Assembly (NCBI RefSeq): GCF_015706575.1
Contig: NW_024037051.1
Location: 13,179,016 to 13,243,015 of the forward strand
Direction of reading: 5' to 3'
DNA length: 64,000 nt
From: Patiria miniata
Lineage: Eukaryota; Echinodermata; Asteroidea; Valvatida; Asterinidae
The notes beneath the pieces are model-generated. The model did not search any database and had not been told where the DNA came from. It saw only the letters and a program-made list of their open reading frames with translations. Made by a program: the position numbers and the translations under genes. Positions 1 to 12,700 of the stretch are shown one piece after another. Position 1 is the first letter of the stretch. Every line of letters starts with the position of its first letter.

Positions 1-42
1 ACAATAAAAAAGGAACGCTTTAATTCACAGTTCATCTGAATG

Positions 43-545
43 CAGGGTGAGTCAAAAAAAGCGAAACCCGAATGTCGGGACTATTGTTTTAGTGAAGTTC
101 TGCATGTCGCATATTCAAAACTTAGGATATGAAAGACCAATTCATAAGCTTTCTTTTAGTATACGAATCATTCAAATCACTTGTGTACTAAGTTTTAAAA
201 AAACACAACCACCGTTTTAAAGTTCTGTCCACGGATCACAAGAAGGCAAGTGTTCTTTCAGCAAAACAAAAACAAATCACATAGGGATTAGGGATGTGTT
301 TGAATTGTTTTCGTTTTGCTGAAAGAGCGCATACCTGTTTTGTGATCCGTGGACAGAACTTTAAAACGGTGGTTATGTTGAAAATTCCGTCACTTGAAAA
401 GTACACGAGTGATTTGAATGATTCTTGTACTAAAAGAAAGCTTCCGAATCTGGCTTTCATATCCTACATTTTGAAAGTGCTACATGCAGAACTTCACTAA
501 AACAATGGGCCCGACATTTGTTTTTTTTTTTTTTTACTCACCCTG
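43..545. mobile_element. Inverted-repeat DNA transposon (MITE), about 500 bp
   Basis: Ends CAGGGTGAGTCAAAAAAA and its complement (ACTCACCCTG at the right). The two halves are imperfect inverted copies across nearly their whole length, for example GTTTTAGTGAAGTTCTGCATG on the left against its complement near 481-503. No coding capacity remains. The terminus resembles Tc1/mariner-type ends, but the flanks do not give a clean TA duplication. It lies in the eif3d intron upstream of the first visible exon. Confidence 0.7.
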
Positions 546-719
546 TACATATAGGTTGTGACTTGATTTGAAACTTGAGGACCTGTGACAAATGAGTGAG
601 AACTTGTGAGGACTTTCGAGGACTTGTGATAGACTTGAGAGGACTTGTGAGGTCCTCAACCGCAACACTGCTTTGAGAGAAAGGGTGAACTTTTTCCCCC
701 TCTTTTGTTCATGACCCAG

Positions 720-3700
720 GGCCCAGTGAAGACCAGGAGTGCCTCGGTGCAGGTCCGCAGCGAGTGGGAGGTCATAGAAGAGCTGGACTTCCCTCGGCTC
801 AACAAGCTCCGCTACCCGGACGTCTCTGAGTCGGAAGACCTGTGAGTTTAGTGTATGGCTTCTGATTGGATCCACCACTGCTTTCCTTTCTATTATTTGT
901 TTATCAAGGAAAACTGTAAACCAGTACATGTTCTTCGTCCTCGTCATATTGTAGTAATAGATAAGTTAATCTGGTTGTACCTACCAATGATGAATGAAGT
1001 TATCCCTGGCTGAGACATTCATAAAACCTGCGGATAATTAAGACGTTCTGATGATGGTACCTTCAGCCCTTAGTTAATTTTTTTTTGACATTTGTTTTGT
1101 GTGTGTGTGAGTATGTAAACACCGGCAATCGTGGACATAGGACAAAAGAATTGGGGTGCAAACAATACGTTTACGATTGACCGAACGTCCACGATCTCAA
1201 ATCGTGTACAAAACCAATGAGAGCTGTCGCTAAAAAGAGTACAAACAAAGGAAAGAGGATTAGGGACAATGGGGCGTCCACGATTGCCGGCATTTACACA
1301 CGTGGGTGTGTGTGTGTGATGATGATCAGAGACTGCAGGTTTGAAAAGTATTCACATCTATATTATGAAATGAAATAGTAGTTTAAAAATCATATTGAGG
1401 TTAACTCTAACCCCCTTCAGATTATGGAGGATTGAGGAGGGTTTGGATAAATAACTGAGGAACTTGTAGGCTGTGATCAGACTTACATGGGACTGGATAT
1501 CTTGGTTGATGTAGCAGTTACATATATTGATAATCCGGGAATTGTAGGTTGCAGTCCTGACTTCAGTTTCAGGCCAAGTCCAAAATTACTTGGCTATATT
1601 AGTTACCCCGTGAGTGCAAGTGGAACACGGAATAATGTAGTGCGTCTGTGTCCCACATACCACGAGGCCGAATGTGGGACTCAGACGCACTACATTTTCC
1701 GTGTTCCACAAGCGCGAGCGTGCTAACGAATTTATCTTCAAGCAAACTTGATGCACAATAAAGATGAAACGCACGCTGTACACAAAGTGCTTATCCTATT
1801 ACGCGTGCGTGGTTTGTACGGAATGGCGCGCGCATCTTGGAATATCACAAAACGCAGAGTGCGGTATGGACCGTGGCTGTGCTACATGGTTATATGTAGC
1901 ATGGCTTGTTGCCATAGATCGACCAATCAGGATCGAGGATTCAAGTTTACTTGAAGATAATGACCATTAGTAAACACACATGTACACAAGTGCGTAAACA
2001 CCTTCAATCATGAACTCTCTATTGTTTCTCTTTTGTTGTACTCTAACTTTTTAGGAAGACTTCCTATATGTTTGTACACGATCGTCAATTGTGGACCTTA
2101 AGAATTCTGGGCCCTATTGTCCTCTATTGTTCAACGTCCTCTATTGAATGCAAAAACAAACCTGAGTCTATGAGAAGTGGATTAACCCTAACCCACCTCA
2201 CTCCTCCAAAATCCTCCTGGCAGTTTTGGAGGATTCTAGAGGATTGGGGATGAATGGTGATTGAATCAAATGAGGATTCTGGAGGATTGAGAATGAATGG
2301 TGATTGAAGCACATGAGGATTTTGGAGGATTGAGGATGAATGGTGATTGAAGCACAAGAGGATTTTGGAGGATTGAGGATGAATGCATTTTGAGGCAGGA
2401 CTGTCTGATGATTTTGAAGGATGTGGCGTTGGTTATCCTTCATTTAAACACGAGTGCAAAATTTTGGGATGAGGATTTTGGAGGATTGACGATGAATGCA
2501 TTTTGAGGCAGGACTGTCTGACAATTTTGAAAAATTTAGGCGGAGTTGCAAATTTTTGGAGGATTTTGGAGGATTGAGGATGATCCTTAGCAAAAAGGGC
2601 CTAGGGGGTTAGGGTTAAGCCTACTTCCACACACAAACATGCTTCTAATAGATAAATGCCAGCCACAACCAGTAATTGGGACACAGCCTTGCTTACTTCA
2701 TCAGAACATTTTTTTTATTAGTCTCTTTTCAAGCACCCTGATCGTGGTTATGTTTTTACTCTTCTCAGGGTAACCTGTGGAGAGATGGAGTACTATGACA
2801 AGACCTTTGACCGGATCACCACCAAGTCTCAGCGGAGACTAGCCAGGGTCAATCGCATCTTCCACAAGGTCACCACCACGGACGACCCCATCATCAGAAA
2901 GGTAGGCACTATAAGTACAAGTCACTCAAGTTCATGATGTAGTTTTTTTTGTGACATCATTTATTTGTCGTAATGAAACTGCACATGAATATCAACTGGA
3001 GCTGTTTCTGAATAGATTTTCTAGTGTTTTGATGAAAGGAAACTCCAAGAAAACATGGTTTCTTTTAAATTTTGGTCACTAATATTCATCGAAACTGTAC
3101 TACATATGTTCATACAAATGCTTACATAGGTAACCATAAAAAACCCCGACCTATCAATGAACCCTCCCCCCTCAAACCCAAAAAGGCTGGGTTATGGGTA
3201 ACCCACCTGACTGAACATATTTTGGGTATACTTTGGAAAATGTGGATTAAAATAGAAGTGTTTCTTCAGTGCCCTCCAATGATGAACTAAAGTTATCCCT
3301 GTCTGATGTGATCATGAGGATATAGACTGTACTGAGATGGGCACTGTTGCATTGATTTACGGTTCATAAATTGTCGGGAACCATGTGTGAAGCAAGATTG
3401 TTTGAAGGAAGATACGATATTTATTAAATTACACACATACCTGTTAATAAATTACGTACACATTTTTACATAAATTTTTAAGAAATGAAATCATCAAGTG
3501 TTGTTATTGAAACTTGACATTATTCGGAATTGGGCTATTCATTAATTGGTCACAGTGTAATTTTCCTCTGTTGTTTCCAATCCAATGAAACAGTTGGCAG
3601 GAAAAGGCAAGGTATTCGCCACCGACATCATTTTGGCCACTCTGATGTGCTGCACGCGCTCAGTCTACTCTTGGGATATTGTCGTGCAGGTAAGAAAATG

Positions 3701-6700
3701 GAGGAGCTAAATTTTAGTGACCCACATTAGCTGAAGAAATTCTAACTGAGTTACTGATTTAGTTACCTTTGTTAAATGAAAGTTATCTGGTTTTACTTGA
3801 ATTTCTACCTTAAGTGAAGTCATTGCATTTCTAGAATATGCACCCCATGGCAAACGTTTACGAAGACTCACAAAATACAGTGAATCAGTTTATGCCATCT
3901 TTCAGCTTTGCCTATAAAGACTCCTTGGGGCAACATAAAGTTACAAACCTTGTCTGTTAAATCTTTATGGGAACAAATGTTGCACGCTGACGCCACTTTT
4001 GTTCATCATATATTACCTCAATGAAGGTCGGTCATTGCGAAAATGTTAAAAAGACATGAATGTCGGACTGAGAGACATTTCCAACTTTGTTAGAAAATAC
4101 TTTGAAAATGCACTCAACTCTCTATAGACTTTGTACACAGCCAAAGCGTCTGGCTCTCGATCTCTACATTCTTTCCTCTTTTTGAAACATACCTTCCGAT
4201 GATGAGCAAAGTTATCCCTGTCCTATTGTGAGCATGAGGACAGCAACTGGCTGAGAAAGGTGTCTTCAAAATTAAACAATCCATCAGTTGCAAAATTCAC
4301 CATACCAAAGTATTAAGTAAAAGGCATTGCAGGCGAACAATTGAGGCCTACTCTATCTAGTGTAAAACTTCAGTAGGGGTGTGCGTTTAGGGGCAGTACA
4401 GGAATCGGGTACCCGTTAAAGAAACCCAACCCCAAAATTTAAATCTCGGAAGTTGCTGTACAGATTATTCAGAAAAGTGTGCATGATAATACAACCACGT
4501 TGGTGTGTCAGTACAGCAAGATACAAGTGTGTACAGAGAGCGCAATAGATGTAATTAAGGTGTAAATTGTATTTTGGGCTTTGGCAGGTATCATAAACAT
4601 GAATCTGTTTTTATTTTCCATGTAGCCTGGTTTTCATTTTTAAAATTCTCCACAAATGACATTCAAACGCTTTCTTTTTCATTGTCTGAGAAGTTACTCA
4701 GTAATATGTAAAGTTGGTTACGGGTACCCGATCCGATGATCTGCAGCCGGTTCCTGACATCAGTGGTCGGGTACACGGGTACCTGGCTCCGATGCGTAGC
4801 CCTTAACTTCAGTAAGTCAAGTGATGATTTACACTCTGTTAGTAATGGACAATTAAGAGTCGGTTAGATACCATAATGATACCTCGATGAAAATAACATG
4901 CTGAGGTTTTGTTTTCTCTGCATTTTTTTCAGCATGTTGGTGGCAAGCTCTTCTTTGACAAGAGAGATGACCCAGAGTTTGGTAAGTTTGATGAATCCTA
5001 TAGAAGTCTTCCTTAAACCCTAACAGGACTCAACCCATCAAACCCCAACGGCATGTTTTGTTGGAATCTGTCAGGATGGGTACAGTACCCCTAAACTGAC
5101 AGTCTTTTACATTAGGTTGGCACACCTACAGAATCAAAGTCAGAAATACGTGTGTGAAGTTTCCCATTTGGTGTTAGAACTTGCCAGGATGGGTATGGTT
5201 CCTAGTAGATCATGCTAGGGGGCTAAGGTTGAACTTTAAACAACGTTTTACCTTTTGAAGTTGGATTTACTGCTGTTATCCAAGGATTAACTTCTGTTTT
5301 TTTTTTAAGCAAAGCCAGTTCTCTATGGTACATTTACATGAATAAACCTTGAAATCCAATAATGTAAACCGATTTTACCGCATTGTTTATTTCCAGATTT
5401 GCTAACGGTGAATGAGACAGCCATTGAGACCCCACAGGACGAGGGTAACCACATGAACTCCCCCCGTAACCTGGCCCTAGAAGCCACCTTCATCAACCAC
5501 AACTTCTCCCAGCAGTGTCTCAAAAAGGTTGGTATAGACTTATTCTGAGTTGCCCAACCGTCTTATGATTACCAGAGTGGTATTTTGCACAATGCACTCA
5601 CCTACAGTGACATGTTTAGAGCTATGCAGAACGGAATGCGCATGTGATGGGTGCTCAGGCATGTAGGATTCCAGAATTGCAGTGTTGTAGTCGAGTACTT
5701 TTTGCCGAGTACCGAGTACTGCCAAGTACCTAGGTTGCCGAGTACGAGTACGAGTACTTGTGCTTCCGAGTGCAAGAACAGGTCTCCGAGTACGAGTACT
5801 TGAACGTCCGAGTGCGAGTACGAGTACTTGTACTAACGAGTACGAGTGCTTGTATTACCGAGAAAATCTTCGCAATCGACCATTTCAAACTGAAAGTATT
5901 GATAAAATAAGGCCGTGGTAACGTAAGTGATATACCATTTTTTTTTTTGAGTACCGCTATTCGAGTACAAGTACATTGTTTTATCGAGTACTGTTATTCG
6001 AGTACGCGTACTTTGATGATTGAGTACAATTTCGTCATGTGCGAGTACGAGTACTTTGCTGCTCGAGTACGAGTACCGTCATATTGAGTACGAGTACTTT
6101 GACATACGAGTACGAGTACGAGTACTCCAAAAAAAGTACTCGAGTAGTACTTGAGTACGAGTACCGAGTACAAGTACTACAACACTGCAGAATTGGTGAA
6201 CAAAACTCAAGCTTTAACTTAAAAATCGGATAAGCGTATGCACAATTGTCTGTAACTGCAGCGGGTGCCTTCTTTTCACTTGGGGATGGGGGAGGGGTGT
6301 AACCACCTAGACTGGCAAACGCTGGTCTGTTGTGGAGATGGATGTGTGCTAAAAGTATGCAGGGTCTAGATGTCAAATTGGTACAAAGGATGTGCTACTG
6401 AACTTGTTGGTACTCTGAAGTTGAATATATCTTTTATAATGCAAATGAGTGGTTTTTTTTTTTTGAATCTTGTTAAATGCAAATGAACATTTCTTCAAAC
6501 AGAATGGTGAAAGGTACAAATTTGACAAGTCCAATCCGTTCCAAGAAGATGACGACTCGGAAGTGGCCTCGGTTGGATACAGGTTAGGACGATTGCTGTC
6601 TTTTATTGTCCGAATACCGACTGTTTGGGATCAGTAGTCTTGTGTTTTGCATTGTAAATGAAAATCAACTCACGATGCATCGCAGCACTGTGACGCTTCG

Positions 6701-9700
6701 TATCCCTACGATACGTCATGCACGTGCACAGAAATTGATTAACCATAACTGCCCTGGATCTTTCAAAATCCTCTTTGCCAAAGTGGAGGAATTGGGAGGA
6801 TTGAGGTTACATGGCAAAAGTGTGTTACTGATGTCGTAGAATGCACTTTGTCAAGGTCTTGGGCCGGACCTTGTGTTTTTTTTTCTCAGCCGTGCATAAC
6901 TATATATGCCAGGATTATGCTTGAAATCTTCCGCACTGCTCCAAGATGTCACTGGCCAAGCCTGAACACATTGACAGTCACTGCCGCAGGATTTTGCAGG
7001 ATTCAGGCAGTGGTCACCCCTCCACGGACCACATTCAAGAAATGATGGAGGAAATGGCACGACTGATGCTATTTATATGTTATTTTTCCATGAGGGCAAT
7101 TGGAGGATTTTGCATGATTGAGGCTGCATCCTAGTAGAAAAGCCTAGGGAGTTAGGGTTAAGGCAAGGAACTTGGTCACAAAAAGTTGCTGTGATCAATT
7201 GACAATTGTGTAGTGAGGCGTGATAGAAAACAAATGAAACTCGTAGGAGTTAAGGCCAGGAATAAGGAGTATCTGCAAAATAAAAAAAAATCAAAATTGA
7301 CGTCATGGGTTTGTAGCTATTTCAAAAATAGTCCAACAGACACTTTTGGGGGACATACTGTATAGAGGATTCCTTGTCCAGTTGAAGATTTTTTGAGTTT
7401 TTCTCATTCCTTGACTGACATTGGCACTCCCTGTTTGACGTCCAGGTATCGTAAGTACAACGTGGGCGATGACCTGGATATTATTGTACGGTGTGAGCAT
7501 GACAGTGTCATGATGGGCTCTAACGGGGAGACGCAGTTTGTCAGCATCAAGACGCTCAACGAGTTTGACTCTAAGGTACAGAATAAACAATTCTTGCTTT
7601 GCCATATAAATAGATTTGTCATGAAGGAGATAGACGTCTTGGAAATCTAGAAAAAAAGTTTAGAAATGTTGTTGAAATCTAAAAAGTAGTTTTGTACACA
7701 AACCATAAATTGGGCAATTCCGTTCTTGCAGGGACACGACCCCAAAAATTTGTACATTTTCGAAAATGCCCAAAGCACACTTATGTTCTGTTCATATAAT
7801 TGTTTTTCCCACAATTGTTAGGGAAGAGCAAATGCGTTTTTTGCTCAGAATTGTAGTTTACATCTGTTCACAGTTGATGTAGGCAATTGGTGAGCACCAG
7901 TTTCTCTTATAACACCTCACCCACAGATTCTGTGTCTTGATTGGCCGAGAGCAAGTCACATGATACTTTCTATTTTTGCTATCTTTCAGTGAACGGCCAA
8001 AAGTACTATACCCATAGCAACTAAAGTACTATACCTGTAGCAACCAAAGTACTATACGCACTGTGTGCAGAATGCATAGGGTACGTTGCGCGTATTGTTT
8101 CCAAGCGCGAGCGCTACAGAGCTGGGTTCAAACATTTCGTGAAGGGGTAGTTAGAAAAAGTGCAAGTTAATTTTCAACTAATTTTGTATTCAAATAGAAG
8201 TATATTTTTATTGTATTCAAATCAGTTATCGCTTAAAATCAAGCAGAATCTGTAGGAGAGGTGTTATAAAACAAATATTGACCACTTATCTCATGGTGTA
8301 GTAAAACTATCCTCCCTCGGTGATCCATGGAGCATTCTATTTTCCCTTGGCTTCGGCTTGGGAAAAATAGAATGCTTCATGGGTCACCTCTGAAGACTAG
8401 TTTTATTACACCACGAGATAAGCAGTCAATATTTGTATAATATGCAACCCCCGTCCAGTCACATTTGGCAAAAATTATCACATATTCCACACACTTCTCC
8501 TGACTTGTCTTTATGTAACACCATTCTATATCATTTCATACAGTTCTTGAGGCAACATTATGTTACAAACCTTGTCTTTTAAATCTTTTTGAAACATACC
8601 TTCCAATGATGAGCAAAGTTATCCCTGTCCTATTGTGAGCATGAGGATAGCAACTAGCTGAGAAAGGTGTCTTCAAAATTAAACAATTCATGGCAGATTT
8701 CAGTTGCAAATTACACCATGCGAAAACAAAGTATCAAGTGAAAGGCATTGCAGGAGAAACGATTGAGGCCTACTCTATCTAGTATAAAACTTCAGTAAGT
8801 CAATTGATGCTTTATACTCTGTTAGTAATGAATAATTGTGATGCGATCAAGCTAAATGAGTCATTTGTCAGCCCATATCAAATTTTCTTGTTTTTCATTT
8901 TTGAATACTAGTAGATCTATCTTTTAGTTTATATTTGGTGAAAACTCCATGTGAATGCGACCTAAGTTATGGGACTTAGAACACAGGCAGATCAGAAAGA
9001 AGAAAACAGAGAAATTAAACAGAGAAATCAACGATTTAAAATTGAAGTGTTTATGAAGTAACAATAAACATGCTTTATTTCAGGTTATTGACTATTAACT
9101 CCTCAGCAAAAATGTCACATTTTAACTACTTTATTGTGAGTTTTTCTTGGAAAAAAAATTGTTGACATGAAAGAGGAGATATGTAGCCTTTCGATTTAAA
9201 AAAAGAGAGTTAATTTGGACATTTCCACTCCTGACCTATTTTGGGTTGTATCTTAAAATCATAATTGTCAACAAATGACTCATTTAGCTTGATCGCATCA
9301 CAATTATGAATCGGTTAGATACCCATACCCTAGTAAACATAGCGACCGTAGTTTTTTCTCTGCATTCAGTCCAGTCAAATTTGGCAAAAACTATCACATA
9401 TTCCACACACTTCTCCAGACTTGTCGTTATGTAACACCATTCGTGATCATTTCAAACAGGTCTAACAATTCCACAGTCTAGAAAGTTGTTAACCAAGTGT
9501 GACTTTTTTTCCAGTCGCTTGGCATAGCCGAGTGGCGTCAGAAGCTGGACTCTCAGCGCGGTGCCGTGCTGGCCACCGAGCTCAAGAACAACAGCTTCAA
9601 GCTGTCCAAGTGGACGGTGTGTGCACTCCTCAGTGGATCGGATCAGATCAAATTTGGGTAAGGTCTACTAAACAATTATCTTGCTCTGCAGGGTTGCACA

Positions 9701-12700
9701 ATGTACCTCAGTGTGGCTGAAATTCATGGGACAGAAGCTTCAGCATGATTCATGGCCATGTAATGTATTCGTGAATCCCCCCCCCCTCCACACACACTCA
9801 ATCCTTCAAAATCAATCTTAATTAACCCTAACTCCCCAGCCTAATTTACTAGGAACCATACCCATTCAGGCAAATTCCAACACCCACATGGGAAATTGTA
9901 CACACACACTGTTGGACTTAGTTTCTGGAGGTATGCCAACCCCAGTGTAAAAGACCATCTGTTTAGGGGAACTGTACCTATCCCAACAGATTTAAACACA
10001 AACCTGCTGTTGAACTTTGATGGGTTGTGTTCGGTTAGGGTTAATTATACTGTTGAGTTCTGCACAATGGTTCAGTGATTCATAAAGGTTCTTGTCAAAA
10101 TGCTTTAAGGGTTATAGCATATACACCAAACATTTGACAGATAGTACACATTTACAAATTCGGATTTAGAAAAGAGCAATATGAAAGCAGTGGCCTTTGA
10201 CATGATATGATATTTACAAACATTGTACAGTGGAACATCGCTATAACGAACATCGTGGGATCCACAGAAATTGTTCTTAATAGCGATTGTTCGTTCGGTA
10301 TAGCGTTTTCCACACATTAGTGGCGCCCTCTTTTGGCCATTGTTATAATGTAGAACTTTGTATTTACAATGGAGTTGCCAAACGTGTCCATTTATCTTTT
10401 CAATTTCTTGAGCAGAACTTCACCGTGTATGCCCTGGAAGATTCTGATGGACAATTTTGAACATGTGCCACTGTTGAATCAAATCATAACAGTATTGAGC
10501 TAATACACGGGTGGCTTTTTCCTTCTATTCCTTGGGGAAATGGTTACCATTTGTCTTTCATTTTCCAACAATATTCGGTACGTTTTGTACACAAAAGTTA
10601 CTAGCCAAGGCTGATGTTCGGTGTAGCCCAATGTTCGGTATAGCAGTGTTCGGTATAGCGACGGTCCACTGTATAAGAAAAAGCAGAAATGCAGTATCGA
10701 TTTTTAGAATGTAGTTTCATCGGGATGAATTTTTTGTAAATGAACCTTTGCATTTCATAAAAGGCATGAATATCCAGAGAATGGCACTTTATACTAACTG
10801 TATTCTGTTTCCCATTTCACAGCTATGTTTCTCGACTGAACCCGCGAGACTCCTCCAAGCACGTCATCCTGGGCTCGCAGCAGTTCAAGCCCGTGGAGTT
10901 GGCCTCCCAGATCACACTGAACATGGAGAACTGCTGGGGTATCCTGCGCTGCATCATCGACAAGTGCTTCAAGCTCAAGGAGGGCAAGTACCTCATCCTC
11001 AAGGACCCCATGAAGGTAGATGAACATCTCATCCTCTTTGTGGACTTGTTCCCGTTAGATTTTGCATCCCCCTGGCTTGCCATACATGGGGATATTGTGA
11101 TCGCGTATTTCTTCTGTGTGTCCGTGTGCGTTTGTTAATGGTGTAAATGGAGGACGCACATATGCAACATCATCGGTGAACAGGAACCAAATCGAGGATG
11201 ACCAGAAAGTATTCACGACTAAGAAAGTATTCACTTTCTTAGAGTTTAGGCACTCTCCTGAAGACGGTCAGAGCATACTGACCGGAACGTCGAGTTTATA
11301 CCTCTGGTTCTTTTCAGAACCATTCTCTTAGTTGAGAAATTATTCGCACATGGTGTTTCCGCAAACCTTTCTTTATTTAGTATCTCCACCAAAGCCTCAA
11401 ATCTTACTTAGAAAACGTGTACAAAACCAATGAGAGCTGTTGCGAAAAGTTTGAATACAAAGGAAAAAGGAAGAGGAACAAAAGTGCGTGTGTGTGTGTG
11501 TGTGTGTGGGTGTTCCAGTTCACTGTAAGTTCAGTCATCAATCTCACCCAAACTTAAAAGGTGGTCTGTAGAGATAATGCCGATGTCAAAAAAAATCCTT
11601 TCCAATATGGATATTTACGAGGTCTCTGGAGAGATACTAATGACTCTAACACCCGAACTCTCCATTCAACCCAAACTCCCCATTCAACTGAGAACTTTCA
11701 ACCCAACCTCCCCATTCAACTAAGAACTGGTACCTGCCGGTTGGACAATCAAGGCCGTCACTGAAAATTGTCCTTAATAACTGCCTATACATGTACATAC
11801 ACTGCCAGGATGCCAGGGGGATTGCGGAAGATTTTGTTGTTTTCTTTTTTTCTGCAGAATTGCAATTTCAGTTTTGTTTATTAGGGATTAATTCCATTGT
11901 GCAACCACAAGATTTCAGGCTTGTTTAAAATTTGGGATAATAAATTGTTAATGTACCCTAATGTGGTGCGGCCCCTAATGTGGTGCACTTTGATTTTTCA
12001 CCATTAGTGCCTTGCTAGAGCAAAACAATATACCCCAAATTTCACAGTTAGTGAAATTTCATCAAGCTCTAAACGTGCCTGGTTATAAATCTTGAGTTTA
12101 CGTACCCACTACAAAGTTTCAGAGAAATTTCATTTTGGCCTGTTTTTCAGATTTTTTTTGAAGTGCAGCATGAACCCAATTAAAATGCGCCCAGAAAATA
12201 AGAAAACAATATTCTGACAAACTTGTAGTTGGGTATGCATGTAGATAAATTAATGGTTTATCAGAATTTTCAACTTTAAAGAAATTCTTAAATGTTAATG
12301 TGGGATTTTCCGAGATCAATCCATATAGGTGTGTGAAGAAAAGAGCTGGTTCATGCACAATGCTAATAACAACCAAACATTCTATTTCTCCAGAAAACTT
12401 AATTTCAAATTCAACTTCACTTTTGTTTTTTGTTTGGTTTCTACCCAGCCTGTGATTCGCATCTACGACATCCCCGATAACACCTTCAGCTCCGACGACG
12501 AAGCGGAAGAGACGTCCTCATCATCAGATGAAGATGATGACAATGGTAAGCACCAGAGGCCATTTGACAAAACGTGGCTCCGTCTCTCCACAAAGCTTGA
12601 GTGCCTTTCAGTGATGAGCAAAAGTTATCCCTGTCCTATGTGATCCTGAGGATATTAAACTCCTGAGATTGGCACTGATGCAAGCTTTGCGATGTTATCA

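Larger units (their letters stand above)
8453..9460 (+). repeat. Direct repeat of 75-90 bp flanking duplicated intron sequence
   Basis: TTTGGCAAAAATTATCACAT onward (8463) recurs at 9380 with a few changes through TGTAACACCATTC. Between them lies the segment shared with 3925-4870, which includes snoRNA copy 4. Confidence 0.7.

Noticed and set aside
2182-2618. Telomere-like TTAACCCTAACCC and GGGTTAGGGTTAA
   Set aside because: Single motifs at the two ends of a TTAA-flanked element, repeated in other copies; not an interstitial telomere array.
6035-6376. Serine/tyrosine/arginine-rich open frames
   Set aside because: They translate the GAGTAC hexamer body of a hAT-like element with exact target duplication.
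10748-11138. Alternative frames of 77-91 codons on both strands
   Set aside because: Shadows of the eif3d exon 10823-11015, whose own frame is strongly conserved.
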